Below are positions 41,834 to 55,662 of a DNA stretch of 64,000 bases, piece by piece; the stretch's first letter is position 1, and each line of letters begins with the position of its first letter. The stretch spans positions 3,592,501 to 3,656,500 of the forward strand of contig NZ_JAIZBG010000001.1 in NCBI RefSeq assembly GCF_022267325.1, given 5' to 3'. The notes under the pieces were generated by a model. That model did not search any database. It had not been told where the DNA came from and was given only the letters and a program-made list of their open reading frames with translations. The stretch is from Leptospira sanjuanensis. Its GTDB lineage: Bacteria > Spirochaetota > Leptospiria > Leptospirales > Leptospiraceae. The translations under genes and the position numbers were made by a program.

Positions 41834-42913
41834 TTAGATTCTTCCCTTATCCTTGAGTCGCTTTTGCAGAGCTTTGGACATCTGTTTGTCCACCTGCTTC
41901 TTCTTTCTCGCTTCCTCGGGATCGGTCATCACTTTATAGGCTCGTAATTCTCTGTTCAATTTCAAATAAGAAGCGAACCGTTCTTCGCTGATTCTTCCGT
42001 CTTCCAAAGCGGCCGCGACTCCGCAACCCGGTTCGCCGTTATGAGAACAATCGTTAAAACGACATTCTTCCGAGGCGATCGCGATCTCCGGAAAAATAGA
42101 TTCGAGTTCGTCCTCGTCGCCTCCCGCAAAAAGACCGACTTCCCGGATTCCGGGATTGTCCATCAGAACTCCGCCTTCCGAGAGAAGGAAAAGTTCCCGA
42201 TGTGTGGTAGTATGCCTTCCGGTTCCGTCCGAAGCTTTTACTTCGTTCGTCTTCTGCACTTCTTCGCCTAACAAAGAATTGATGATTGTGGATTTTCCGG
42301 CGCCGGAAGAACCCAAAAACGCGATCGTATTTCCAGGTTTGATAAACGAAGCGATCTTGCCGATCTGCGAACCGTCCAAAGCGGAAATCATCTCGACCGG
42401 AATTTCTCCCGCGATCGATTTGATCTCTTCGAATCGTTCGTTAGGATTTTCACAAAGATCTTGCTTGTTTAAAACGATCGCGACTTCCGCGCGACTGGCC
42501 TTTGCCAAGAACAAATAACGTTCGATTCTTCGCGGGCTGTAATCGTTGTCCATGCCCATGATCACGAGAAGAAGATCGATATTCGATGCGATGGCCTGCG
42601 ATTGATTTCGTTTTCCCGGATTGCTTCTCCGTAAAAACGTTTTTCGAGGGAGAATTTGCTCTACGATACAGAGATCTTCTCCGTCGATTTCGCGCACGAG
42701 CGTCCAGTCTCCGGCCACTAAAAATTCTCCGGAAACGGATAACGCGCCCGAGGGAATTCCCCTACGTTCACCCGAGTCCGTTAGAATTTTTGAATATTCT
42801 CCGTAGACGGATAGCACTCGGCCCGGTCTTAAATCGTCGAACAAAGGGACTTCCGAAAGAAAAAATTCCGGGTCCCATCCATAGGATGCAAGGATTGAGT
42901 TTGATTGTGACAT
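41834..42913 (-). CDS. rsgA: Ribosome small-subunit-dependent GTPase A
   Basis: 359 residues. An N-terminal OB-fold (about 25-110) precedes a circularly permuted GTPase domain whose motifs come in the order G4 NKQD (about 149), G5 ISALDG, G1 LGSSGAGKST (about 198-207), G2 TT pair (GRHTTTHREL), G3 DNPGIRE. It ends with the zinc-binding C-x5-C-x1-H-x5-C pattern (ECRFNDCSHNGEPGC). Known: RsgA checks late maturation of the 30S subunit. It stands alone, with the sigma-factor/clpP pair behind it on the same strand. Confidence 0.97.
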   Translation of the reverse strand: MSQSNSILASYGWDPEFFLSEVPLFDDLRPGRVLSVYGEYSKILTDSGERRGIPSGALSVSGEFLVAGDWTLVREIDGEDLCIVEQILPRKTFLRRSNPGKRNQSQAIASNIDLLLVIMGMDNDYSPRRIERYLFLAKASRAEVAIVLNKQDLCENPNERFEEIKSIAGEIPVEMISALDGSQIGKIASFIKPGNTIAFLGSSGAGKSTIINSLLGEEVQKTNEVKASDGTGRHTTTHRELFLLSEGGVLMDNPGIREVGLFAGGDEDELESIFPEIAIASEECRFNDCSHNGEPGCGVAAALEDGRISEERFASYLKLNRELRAYKVMTDPEEARKKKQVDKQMSKALQKRLKDKGRI

Positions 42914-43166
42914 GTGATTCCTTCTGATTTATTGGAGTAAAGATACATAACGCCCCTTCCCCTCGGAGGGATTCGGAACGTTCAGAATTTCAGAATGGAA
43001 TCAAACAATCATATGCGACTTGAACACAGCGTGAGGGAGTTTCGATCTTTCGTCAATCAAAGAACGATCGGATTATTTCACAGAATTCAAATCCTTCCCC
43101 TTCGATTCTTCTTGCAATATTTTCCTTTTTTGGAAATATTTTGCCAATTTAACCCAGGCAAAAACA

Positions 43167-46580
<3,414 letters not shown>

Positions 46581-46626
46581 AGAATCCGGAAAATTATTAA
46601 ATTCTAATATAGTTTAGGAAAAAAGA

Positions 46627-48195
<1,569 letters not shown>

Positions 48196-48239
48196 TCCGG
48201 CACATCGATTCTATCCATAAACTTATTGCAATTCCCATT

Positions 48240-48269
48240 TCCTAAATACAAGAATATCTTAATTTAGGA
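48240..48269. promoter_or_regulatory. Inverted repeat before the methyltransferase gene
   Basis: Perfect arms TCCTAAAT (48240-48247) and ATTTAGGA (48262-48269), extendable by one T-A pair, 14-base spacer, in the 158 bp between the second GMC gene and the methyltransferase. It could be an operator of a separate promoter for the methyltransferase or a weak terminator of the GMC pair. Confidence 0.4.
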
Positions 48270-48353
48270 ATATACTTGAAGAATTCTCCGTGTAAAAAAC
48301 CATTTCTTAACGAAGCGAATGAGAGAACGAAACATTAAGAAAAAGGATTCCTA

Positions 48354-49064
48354 ATGCAGCAGAATCAACTCTATACCGATCTCGGCCTTTCGGAAAATCA
48401 ATACAGTCGAGAAGTCATCGAGGGACAACAAGTTTACACGACGAGCTTTCTTAAATTCTACGATCTGATCGTTTTACATATCATCAGCCGATGGTTATGG
48501 CGCTGTCCGCCGCAAAACATGGTCGATCTTTACGATCGATATTTAACCGGAAATCATTTGGATATCGGAGTCGGCACCGGATATCTTTTGCAGAAGGCGA
48601 AGTTTCCGGTCGAAAAACCTACCATCTCCGTGATGGATTTAAACGCAAACAGCCTGATCGAAGCGAGAAGGAGACTTTCCCATCTCGCCGGAACGTTCAA
48701 CGCATATCGCGCGAATATTCTCGAGCCGATCAACACGAAGGAAAAATTCGATTCGATCGGGATGAGCTTTTTATTTCACTGCGTTCCAGGAGCGATCCGA
48801 ACCAAGGCTTCCACCGCTTTCAAAAATCTTTTAAAGATCCGTAAACCGGACGGAGTGATCTTTGGTGCGACCGGTTTACACGATCTCGGACAAACACATC
48901 TTTTATCCAGAAGAGGAATGAAAAATCTAAACCGGAAAGGCGTGTTCCATAATACGGAGGATACTCTTCCGGATCTCGAAGCGGCTCTCCAGGAAAATTT
49001 CAAAGACTACGAATTGTATGTGATCGGTGCGATCGCGTTCTTCGCGGGGAAAAAAGCGAAGTAG
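48354..49064 (+). CDS. Class I SAM-dependent methyltransferase
   Basis: 236 residues, ATG 48354 with AAGGA six bases upstream. Rossmann-type methyltransferase motif I HLDIGVGTGYLLQKAKF (about 63-79), an acidic motif II end VMDLNAN, and post-motif LAGTFNAYRANILEP with motif IV FDSIGMSFLFHCVPG. A helical N-terminus has an aromatic cluster (FLKFYDLIVLHIISRWLWRC). Likely methylates a small molecule or lipid. It follows the two GMC genes on the same strand, so the substrate may be their product. A terminator-like hairpin separates it from the convergent cyclase gene. Confidence 0.88.
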   Translation: MQQNQLYTDLGLSENQYSREVIEGQQVYTTSFLKFYDLIVLHIISRWLWRCPPQNMVDLYDRYLTGNHLDIGVGTGYLLQKAKFPVEKPTISVMDLNANSLIEARRRLSHLAGTFNAYRANILEPINTKEKFDSIGMSFLFHCVPGAIRTKASTAFKNLLKIRKPDGVIFGATGLHDLGQTHLLSRRGMKNLNRKGVFHNTEDTLPDLEAALQENFKDYELYVIGAIAFFAGKKAK

Positions 49065-49124
49065 GAATTTCGCCGCAATCGGCCATGATGGATACAAGAT
49101 AAAAAAAGCGATGAGATCGAGATC

Positions 49125-49150
49125 CGAGCGAGTTTCTTTGAACCCGCTCG
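49125..49150. terminator. Hairpin between methyltransferase and cyclase genes
   Basis: CGAGCG (49125-49130) / CGCTCG (49145-49150) with a GTT/AAC extension inside the loop, located between two convergent stop codons. T-rich sequence follows on the plus side (AATTCTTATT). Candidate bidirectional terminator. Confidence 0.5.
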
Positions 49151-49155
49151 AATTC

Positions 49156-52100
49156 TTATTCCGCCAAACTCTCCGCCAGCTTTTTGAGATCGGCTTTGGC
49201 TTCGAGTCTCTGAAGAATTCCCTTCGCGGTCGAAATCCGATCCTGATCCTTTAAGAGAACTCCCGCTTCATACAAGGCGGTCGCGTATTCCCATTGATTT
49301 AAAGTGTTTGATAAGAAGGATTCCGCTTCCTTAAAAATGGATTCCGCCTTTTTAGCGTCGCCCGCATAAAATTTCAATTTTCCTTTGAGCATCAGCGCCG
49401 GACCGTATAAATACGGAAGCGATTTACCTAGTTTCAAACCGTTCTTTAATCCGTAGTTGATGATCTTGGTCAGACTCTTATCCCCGGTTTCACGCTGCGC
49501 ATAAAGTGCGGCTTCCGCAAGATATACGTTTCCGATCTGAAGCTGAGGAAATTTCACTTCGCACTTTAAAAATCCTGCGTAACTTCGTTTGGACCAATGA
49601 GCCGCTTTTTCCGGCCAACCCTCCAAGATCGCAAGCTTAAGAAGTTTATTGATCGTGGAAAGTTCGTTCATCACGTCGTTTTCCAGAGCTGCCCTTTCGA
49701 CTTCGACTAACAATCGTTTTTCGAGTTCGAGAGGATCGACTTCCCCGAGAAGATAACCGAAATACGGGGACCAGATTCTCGTCCAGCGAAGCTGCAACTG
49801 CGCGCCTAGATCCGCCGCGATCTCGCCGATATCGTCGAAATATTTTTTAGCTGTTCTGAAATCGGATTGGAAGTAATACAAAAATCCTCCGGACGAAAGC
49901 GCGGAAAGAAGATCCCACTTCTCGCCGACCTGCCGATAGATCGCGATCGAATCGTGAAGATACGGAAGACCTTGATCCGGACGATTTAGCATCATGTAAT
50001 ATACGCCTTGAACCAAAAGACTAATCGCCTTTGCGTACGGATCTCCCGTTTTTTCGGCGAGTTCTCTTCCCTTAATCAAGAAATGTTTGGATGGTCCGAA
50101 AAGATTCATTCCCACAAAAACCTGACCGAGGGCGCATTCCGCCAAAGACTGACGGACCGGATCGTCGAAACGTTGTGTCGCGTTGTATTGCGTAAAAACG
50201 GACCATCCGAATTTCTTAATGTCCTTCATGATATACATCTTTGCGAGAGTGACTAAGATCAAACATCTCAGCCGAAGACGTTCCGCCTTGCTCGCAGAAG
50301 TATAAGAAGAACCGAATATGGAAAAACGAAGAACGAACGGAAGCTGTAAAACGATTTTGAAAATCGTATCCGGTCTACTTCCCGGCGGACGAATCCCCGT
50401 GATTCGAAGCGCCTTCTCCAAAGTTTCCATCGCTCGCGGAATGTCGTCCTGTTCCTGATATACTTGACCGAGTCCGGTATATGTGCGGATCAAATTGAGC
50501 GTGGATTTATTTTCCAGACATTCCTTAAACAAAGATTCCGCGTGCGCGTATTCTCCGAGCTGACGATGAACGTGCGCCAATTCCTGTTTGATTTCGTAAT
50601 ACGTCTCGCCGTTTACTTTCGTAAATTGCGACATCGATTCGAGGGCTTGACCGTAGTGATAGATCGCGTCGCGGTTCGCATAACGGCTTCGCGCCTTACG
50701 CGCGGCCATCAAAGAATACTGGGAAGCCTTTTCGAAATCGGAGCACTGACGGTAGTGAAACGCCAAAATATCCGCCATCTCGATCACGTTGCTTTCGTTT
50801 TCCTTTTCGATAAACGAAGCGATTCGTTTATGAAGATCCTCTCTTGTCGAATGAAGAAGAGTGTTGTAGACGATGTCGCGGATCACGATGTGTTTGAAGA
50901 TATACGTAAGCGGATCGGTGATTTCCAGCGGAGTCAGATCCAAACCTTCCAAACTCTGAAGGATATTCTGAATCTCGGAGCGGAACTCCACGGGAAGAAG
51001 ATGATTGAGAGTTTCGACGTTGATCAAACGTCCGATCACGGAAGCCGTTTTTAATACGATCTTTTCCCGTTCCGCTAAACGATCCACTCGCGCGAGCAAT
51101 ACGTCGTTCAACGTGTTCGGAATTTGAATGTCCCGCGTTTTATCCGAAGGAGAAAGGGTTCCATCCTCTAATTTTTTGAGAGTTCCTTCCTCGATCAGGT
51201 TGTGAACGATGGACTCGAGAAAAAACGGATTCCCGCTGGATCGGTTGAGAATCTGATCCAAAAATTCTTCCTGACTCGTATCCATGTGAAATTTATGAAT
51301 GAGAAAATCTCTCGCTTCTTCCGGTTTGAATTCCTTCAGGCGGATCAGTTCTTCGTTCGGTGAGACGGCTTCTTCCGCGAACTGTCCTTCCGGCCGCGAC
51401 ACTAGAATCAACATGGCCTTCATCGAAGGCAAACGGGACGCGAGTTTTTCCAAAAGACGGCTGGAAAGTTCGTCGATCCAGTGAACGTCCTCGAAAATCA
51501 GCATCAAAGGTTTTTTCAAAGCGCGTTCCTGAAGAAGGGAAATGATGATCTCGAACAATCTTTCATTCTTTTGTTTTCGGTCGATTTCTCTCGTAAGAGG
51601 ATCTTCCTCCACGGGAACGCCCATCAACGCGACAAGCGCCTTGGCCCAAGCGATGTCAAACGAATTCAAATTCTCTAATGCTTTTTCGGCCTTAGAAACG
51701 CGCGTTTCCACCGAATCTTCCTCGAAAATTCCCAAGAACAGACTCAACAATTCCTTCCAAGGATAGAAGGGAGTGAATTTTTCGTAAGGATAACAGTAAC
51801 CGATAAGAATTTCCACGTTCCGATCGTAAGCCTGATCGATAAACGTATTGGTCAATCTGGATTTACCGAGTCCCGCGTCGGCGATGATCCGACAAACGAC
51901 TCCGCCCTTTTCAATGCAAGCGTCCAACATCTTATGAAGACGATCGATCTCTTCCTTTCTTCCGATCATCGTATCCCTGTATTGAATCAGAAGTCCCGGA
52001 ATATTCTTCTGTTCGGACGTTAGCTGAAACACCTTCTTGGCTCCGGAAACGCCTTTGAGTTCCACGTCTCCGATTTCGTGAAATACGAAATTTTTTCCCA

Positions 52101-53349
52101 ACTTGTTCTTCGTCTGAGAATCGATCAGAATTCCATCGTGACCGTTTAAAGTCGCAAGTCGGGCCGCGATGTTCATCATCTCACCGATTGCGGTAAAATC
52201 CTTTCGGAAAGGCGCGCCTAAATCTCCGCAATACGCCATTCCTGTCGATATTCCGATCTGAATATTCTTTGCAGCGGAATAGGAGGAAGCTCCCTCCATC
52301 AATCGAATCGCGAAACGCGCCGCAAGAGCTTCCTTATTCTCCAGCGCGGCAGGCGCTCCGAAAAGAATGCTGAAGATTCCCCCCTTGTCAGAAAGATCCG
52401 TAAGAACAAAGGTTCCGGAACAAGCCGCCGCAACCCCTTGCACGTACGTAAAGAAATCGTTGAAGTTTTTGGAATCGGCGTTGGATTCCAAAGGAGCGTC
52501 GATGCGTACGAAAACCGATGCGACCTCGCGATAATCTCCGGAGAACGCGCTATGAACGTTCGTAACTCTTTGATACAACTCGGGAACGATAAAACGTTTG
52601 CATCGTTTGAAAAATCGTTCGGTGGAAATTCGATCGTCCGCGGTCGAGCGGGAAGGAGGAACGTGCGTATTTTCCACCCGTTCACAATCGGTTAAACGAT
52701 AGAAGTTTTCACCGAGTGCTTCTCCCGTCTTGGATGCCGGTAAAAGATCCCAAATCGAAGAACTCAAAACGATATCGCCGGCTAACGCGTGTTTTTCGGC
52801 GGAGATGGATTGATCCACGGGGGTTCCTGCGATCACCGCTCTGAGAAAACGATCCTGTTCCCCTAAAATAAATTCCTGATATTCTCCATAAGCCAATCCG
52901 ACTCTCGCGGGTAGGTTTACCGTTTCTCCTAAGAGTTCGTTGGAGCTGAACTCCGAAATCGAATGAAAGATTCCTAATGCACAATTCGCTACGCGGAGCG
53001 CGGCTTCCGCATCCGTTTCGTCCGTTTTTTTTTCGAAACTCACCAGCACGGAATCACCCGCGAACTGATACACCGCGCCTCCCCATTGATTCAAATGTTT
53101 CAACAAAGCGGTGTAGTAATTGGAAAGAACGGTTTGCAACGCGTCGATGCCTCGCGTACCTTTAGCGGCTAACGCGAGTGTGGTGGGGGTAAACCCGACA
53201 ACGTCGAAGAATAGAACGGCGCCTTCGAAGGACTGCGATCTCTGCAGCTTCGATTCGTTGGAATCCCCCAATCTCCGAACGATCGCGGAGGGAAGATAGG
53301 GTCTGATCAGTTCCAGTGTGTCTTTGATGGATTCCGTTGCGCTATTCAT
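49156..53349 (-). CDS. Tandem class III cyclase domains fused to AAA-type ATPase and TPRs
   Basis: 1397 residues. Cyclase-like domain 1 (about 40-215) has both metal Asps, D49 in LFFDVVGFT and D99 in FAGDSVLVSF, but its later half lacks the N/R pair. Domain 2 (about 270-445) has lost the second metal Asp (KGG at 322-324 replaces GD) yet retains the transition-state residues, N393 and R397, in IGEMMNIAARLA. An ATPase of the STAND/AAA type follows (about 455-800) with Walker A ADAGLGKS (490-497) and Walker B LMLIFEDVHWIDE, then TPR-like helical repeats to the C-terminus. This is the layout of mammalian soluble adenylate cyclase (ADCY10). Soluble. A structured leader separates it from the GMC gene upstream on the same strand. 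Confidence 0.93.
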   Translation of the reverse strand: MNSATESIKDTLELIRPYLPSAIVRRLGDSNESKLQRSQSFEGAVLFFDVVGFTPTTLALAAKGTRGIDALQTVLSNYYTALLKHLNQWGGAVYQFAGDSVLVSFEKKTDETDAEAALRVANCALGIFHSISEFSSNELLGETVNLPARVGLAYGEYQEFILGEQDRFLRAVIAGTPVDQSISAEKHALAGDIVLSSSIWDLLPASKTGEALGENFYRLTDCERVENTHVPPSRSTADDRISTERFFKRCKRFIVPELYQRVTNVHSAFSGDYREVASVFVRIDAPLESNADSKNFNDFFTYVQGVAAACSGTFVLTDLSDKGGIFSILFGAPAALENKEALAARFAIRLMEGASSYSAAKNIQIGISTGMAYCGDLGAPFRKDFTAIGEMMNIAARLATLNGHDGILIDSQTKNKLGKNFVFHEIGDVELKGVSGAKKVFQLTSEQKNIPGLLIQYRDTMIGRKEEIDRLHKMLDACIEKGGVVCRIIADAGLGKSRLTNTFIDQAYDRNVEILIGYCYPYEKFTPFYPWKELLSLFLGIFEEDSVETRVSKAEKALENLNSFDIAWAKALVALMGVPVEEDPLTREIDRKQKNERLFEIIISLLQERALKKPLMLIFEDVHWIDELSSRLLEKLASRLPSMKAMLILVSRPEGQFAEEAVSPNEELIRLKEFKPEEARDFLIHKFHMDTSQEEFLDQILNRSSGNPFFLESIVHNLIEEGTLKKLEDGTLSPSDKTRDIQIPNTLNDVLLARVDRLAEREKIVLKTASVIGRLINVETLNHLLPVEFRSEIQNILQSLEGLDLTPLEITDPLTYIFKHIVIRDIVYNTLLHSTREDLHKRIASFIEKENESNVIEMADILAFHYRQCSDFEKASQYSLMAARKARSRYANRDAIYHYGQALESMSQFTKVNGETYYEIKQELAHVHRQLGEYAHAESLFKECLENKSTLNLIRTYTGLGQVYQEQDDIPRAMETLEKALRITGIRPPGSRPDTIFKIVLQLPFVLRFSIFGSSYTSASKAERLRLRCLILVTLAKMYIMKDIKKFGWSVFTQYNATQRFDDPVRQSLAECALGQVFVGMNLFGPSKHFLIKGRELAEKTGDPYAKAISLLVQGVYYMMLNRPDQGLPYLHDSIAIYRQVGEKWDLLSALSSGGFLYYFQSDFRTAKKYFDDIGEIAADLGAQLQLRWTRIWSPYFGYLLGEVDPLELEKRLLVEVERAALENDVMNELSTINKLLKLAILEGWPEKAAHWSKRSYAGFLKCEVKFPQLQIGNVYLAEAALYAQRETGDKSLTKIINYGLKNGLKLGKSLPYLYGPALMLKGKLKFYAGDAKKAESIFKEAESFLSNTLNQWEYATALYEAGVLLKDQDRISTAKGILQRLEAKADLKKLAESLAE

Positions 53350-53385
53350 AATAATCCTAAAAGCGAATGTTATTTTTGTGTATTT

Positions 53386-53456
53386 AATTCTGCAAGCCAG
53401 TTAGACGAATATTTTTGGCTAAAAAATCTCCATATTGTGTCCTTGATTGCAGAATT
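53386..53456. promoter_or_regulatory. Long-range inverted repeat in the leader of the cyclase gene
   Basis: Perfect 10-bp arms AATTCTGCAA (53386-53395) and TTGCAGAATT (53447-53456), 51 bases apart, enclosing a second pair AGCCA (53395-53399) / TGGCT (53416-53420). It lies between the stop of the third GMC gene and the cyclase start, both on the minus strand. It could fold as a branched leader RNA or terminator; no known riboswitch is recognised. Confidence 0.5.
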
Positions 53457-53468
53457 ATAATTTTTTAC

Positions 53469-55196
53469 TCAAAGTTTTGCAGTCGGCTTGATTCCCGTAA
53501 TTCCCTCGGCGACTCGTTCCGAAAGGGCGGCGATCGTCATCGATGGATTGGCCCCGACCGCGGTCGGAGACAAACTTCCGTCTGCGACATACAACCCTTG
53601 ATACGAAAAAACCTGGCCGAATGTCTTGGAATCCGCCGAAGTCACAGCGTTGGTTTTCGCGGTTCCGAGTATACAACCGCCTAATGGGTGTACGGAAACG
53701 TTGTTGCGGATCGGCCAAGCCCAAGTCGGAAGCGGAAAATAAGATTTTGCATTGATAAACGAAGCGAAATCCTTCATCACTCCGAGAATCGCCTTATAAA
53801 GAGACATACTGTTCTTTTGCGGCCATTGAACTTGAAATCCTTTCTTTCGATCGAGAACCATCGCTCCGTCCGAACGATCGATTCCCATACAAAGCAATAC
53901 GGCCGAAGTATAAGATAAGTCGCCTTTCATAAGTTCGCTCATCAAGTAGCCGACCTTACCGAAAATCTTTCCGCTCCAGAATCGCTTGAAGAGTTCGCCT
54001 AACATATGAAAGAAGAATCCGATCCGCAAGAACCAAGGAATCGCCGCTTCGGCAAAATACGCCGCAAAAACCGGATAACTCGCATCCTGTAAAACGAAGG
54101 CGCGTTGGCTATCGTAGCTTTTGAATAAATTATAATCCGTGTATTGAGTGATAACCGGACCGTAATTCGGGTTCGCTTCTTTCTTACCGTTCACCGCAAA
54201 GGATAAGAAGTCCCCGTTTCCTGAAAATTGTTTACCGAGATGATCCGAGATGTCCGGCAAAGTTTTGAATTCTTCTTTGCATCGAAGAAGAAGTTCGGTG
54301 CTGCCTAACGTTCCCGCGGATACGACGACGCGTTTCGTGACGACGGAAACGAGTTCTCCCCTTTTGTCTCCCGAAAGATCTCGGAAATAAATTCTATAAC
54401 CGTTTTCTCCGTGCGCGGAAGGATTGTCGTTCCCGTCCGTTCCGATCGGAACGATCTTATGAACGAGATGCTCCGTGCGAATGTCCGCTCTGTATTTGTT
54501 TTCCGCCACGAAAAGATAATTCAGATCCAGGGTGTTTTTGGAATGAGTGTTGCATCCGATATCGCATTCGGCGCAATACGTGCAGGAAGTCTGAACCGCT
54601 CCGTAACGGTTTTTTTCCTGAAGTCCGATCGGCGTGGGCTTTTTAAAATCGTTCCCGAAAAATACGTTGATGTCCGCAAGTTTGGATTCTCGTCCCGCCG
54701 ACTTTGCGAACTTCTGATAGAGTTCTGTGCGTACGATTTTTCGTCTCGGATCGTCGCCGATAGGAATCGGTCTCGAACCCAGAACTTCCTTTACGATTTT
54801 GTAATACGGCGTAAGACTTTTCTTCTTTACGTTCGCGGGCCAACGTTCGTCGAAGATATGATCCGGCGGTTCCAAAAAGACGTTCGCGTAGATCAGCGAT
54901 CCCCCGCCTAACCCGGCGGAGATTACCACGTCCATGTGCTTGTAGTTCCGAATATCGAACAAACCGGTCTGATTGAGTTTGGAAAGTTTTTTCGGACGGA
55001 TTTTGGAACTGTTCTCCTCGGGAACGTTCCAAAAGTTCTTGGACATATCGTGAGGAGAACGCGGAAAAGAACCCTTCGGATACCGTTTACCTCGCTCCAG
55101 AATCAAAACCTGGCCCGGCCATTTTTTACTCAGTCTACATCCGGTCACGGCTCCGCCGAAACCGGTTCCAATCACAACCGCTTCATATTTTTTCAT
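53469..55196 (-). CDS. GMC oxidoreductase, cholesterol-oxidase-like
   Basis: 575 residues from ATG 55196 (MKKYEAVVIGTGFGGAVTGC), with AGGG eight bases upstream; a TTG two codons earlier is rejected. FAD motif at 7-20, SAGLGGGSLIYANVF, cysteine cluster C205-x2-C-x2-C-x3-C215 (CTYCAECDIGCN) followed by THSKNTLDLNYL, VSAGTLGSTELLL, and C-terminal SVHPLGGCILG with VADGSLSPTAVGANPSMTI. It is the closest of the three to ChoD-type cholesterol oxidases. Soluble. It is upstream of the tandem-cyclase gene on the minus strand and downstream of two membrane/secreted proteins, and faces the other two GMC genes across the cyclase. Confidence 0.92.
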   Translation of the reverse strand: MKKYEAVVIGTGFGGAVTGCRLSKKWPGQVLILERGKRYPKGSFPRSPHDMSKNFWNVPEENSSKIRPKKLSKLNQTGLFDIRNYKHMDVVISAGLGGGSLIYANVFLEPPDHIFDERWPANVKKKSLTPYYKIVKEVLGSRPIPIGDDPRRKIVRTELYQKFAKSAGRESKLADINVFFGNDFKKPTPIGLQEKNRYGAVQTSCTYCAECDIGCNTHSKNTLDLNYLFVAENKYRADIRTEHLVHKIVPIGTDGNDNPSAHGENGYRIYFRDLSGDKRGELVSVVTKRVVVSAGTLGSTELLLRCKEEFKTLPDISDHLGKQFSGNGDFLSFAVNGKKEANPNYGPVITQYTDYNLFKSYDSQRAFVLQDASYPVFAAYFAEAAIPWFLRIGFFFHMLGELFKRFWSGKIFGKVGYLMSELMKGDLSYTSAVLLCMGIDRSDGAMVLDRKKGFQVQWPQKNSMSLYKAILGVMKDFASFINAKSYFPLPTWAWPIRNNVSVHPLGGCILGTAKTNAVTSADSKTFGQVFSYQGLYVADGSLSPTAVGANPSMTIAALSERVAEGITGIKPTAKL

Positions 55197-55227
55197 AAAC
55201 AACCCTAAGACTAAATCAATCTGTATA

Positions 55228-55662
55228 TTAAAATAAGCTAAATTCGAAATGATTCCAGAGATAGATGCCGATGATCAACGCTCCCAAAAAAGAAACGAAG
55301 GAAAACAGGAAATGGATCTTATCCCATTTTTCCAGGGAACGGAATCCTTTATAGATCCGTTTCGACGACCATTTCGGAAGATCCTCGAGTTCGTCCCCGA
55401 GTTTGTGAAGATCCACAAAAGTCAAAAGAAGAAGCACCAAAGTAAGAACCAACAGCAACGGATTGACGACCCCGGAAACGGTGCAGAAAACCTCGCTCGT
55501 ATAACTCACGTTTCCCCAGCAAAAGAACGTACGAAACGAAATCCACGCGATTAAAATCGGAAATCCGGCGAATACGATCAGAACTTCTCCCCAGATCGAT
55601 TTCTTCTTAACCTTCTTCTTTCTTTTTTTTCTAGGATTTTCTTCGCTTAAGGATTCTGCCAT
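55228..55662 (-). CDS. Small membrane protein, function unknown
   Basis: 144 residues. An unusually basic N-terminus (PRKKRKKKVKKKS, about 10-22) is followed by three hydrophobic helices (about 27-45, 62-85, 118-140) and a charged loop rich in Lys, Asp and Glu between helices 2 and 3. The ATG (55662) lies inside the end of the upstream secreted-protein gene, a 16-base overlap. Not recognised. The positive tail fits a cytoplasmic N-terminus, so the topology is probably N-in. It shares a transcript with the phospholipase-like gene. Confidence 0.75.
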   Translation of the reverse strand: MAESLSEENPRKKRKKKVKKKSIWGEVLIVFAGFPILIAWISFRTFFCWGNVSYTSEVFCTVSGVVNPLLLVLTLVLLLLTFVDLHKLGDELEDLPKWSSKRIYKGFRSLEKWDKIHFLFSFVSFLGALIIGIYLWNHFEFSLF

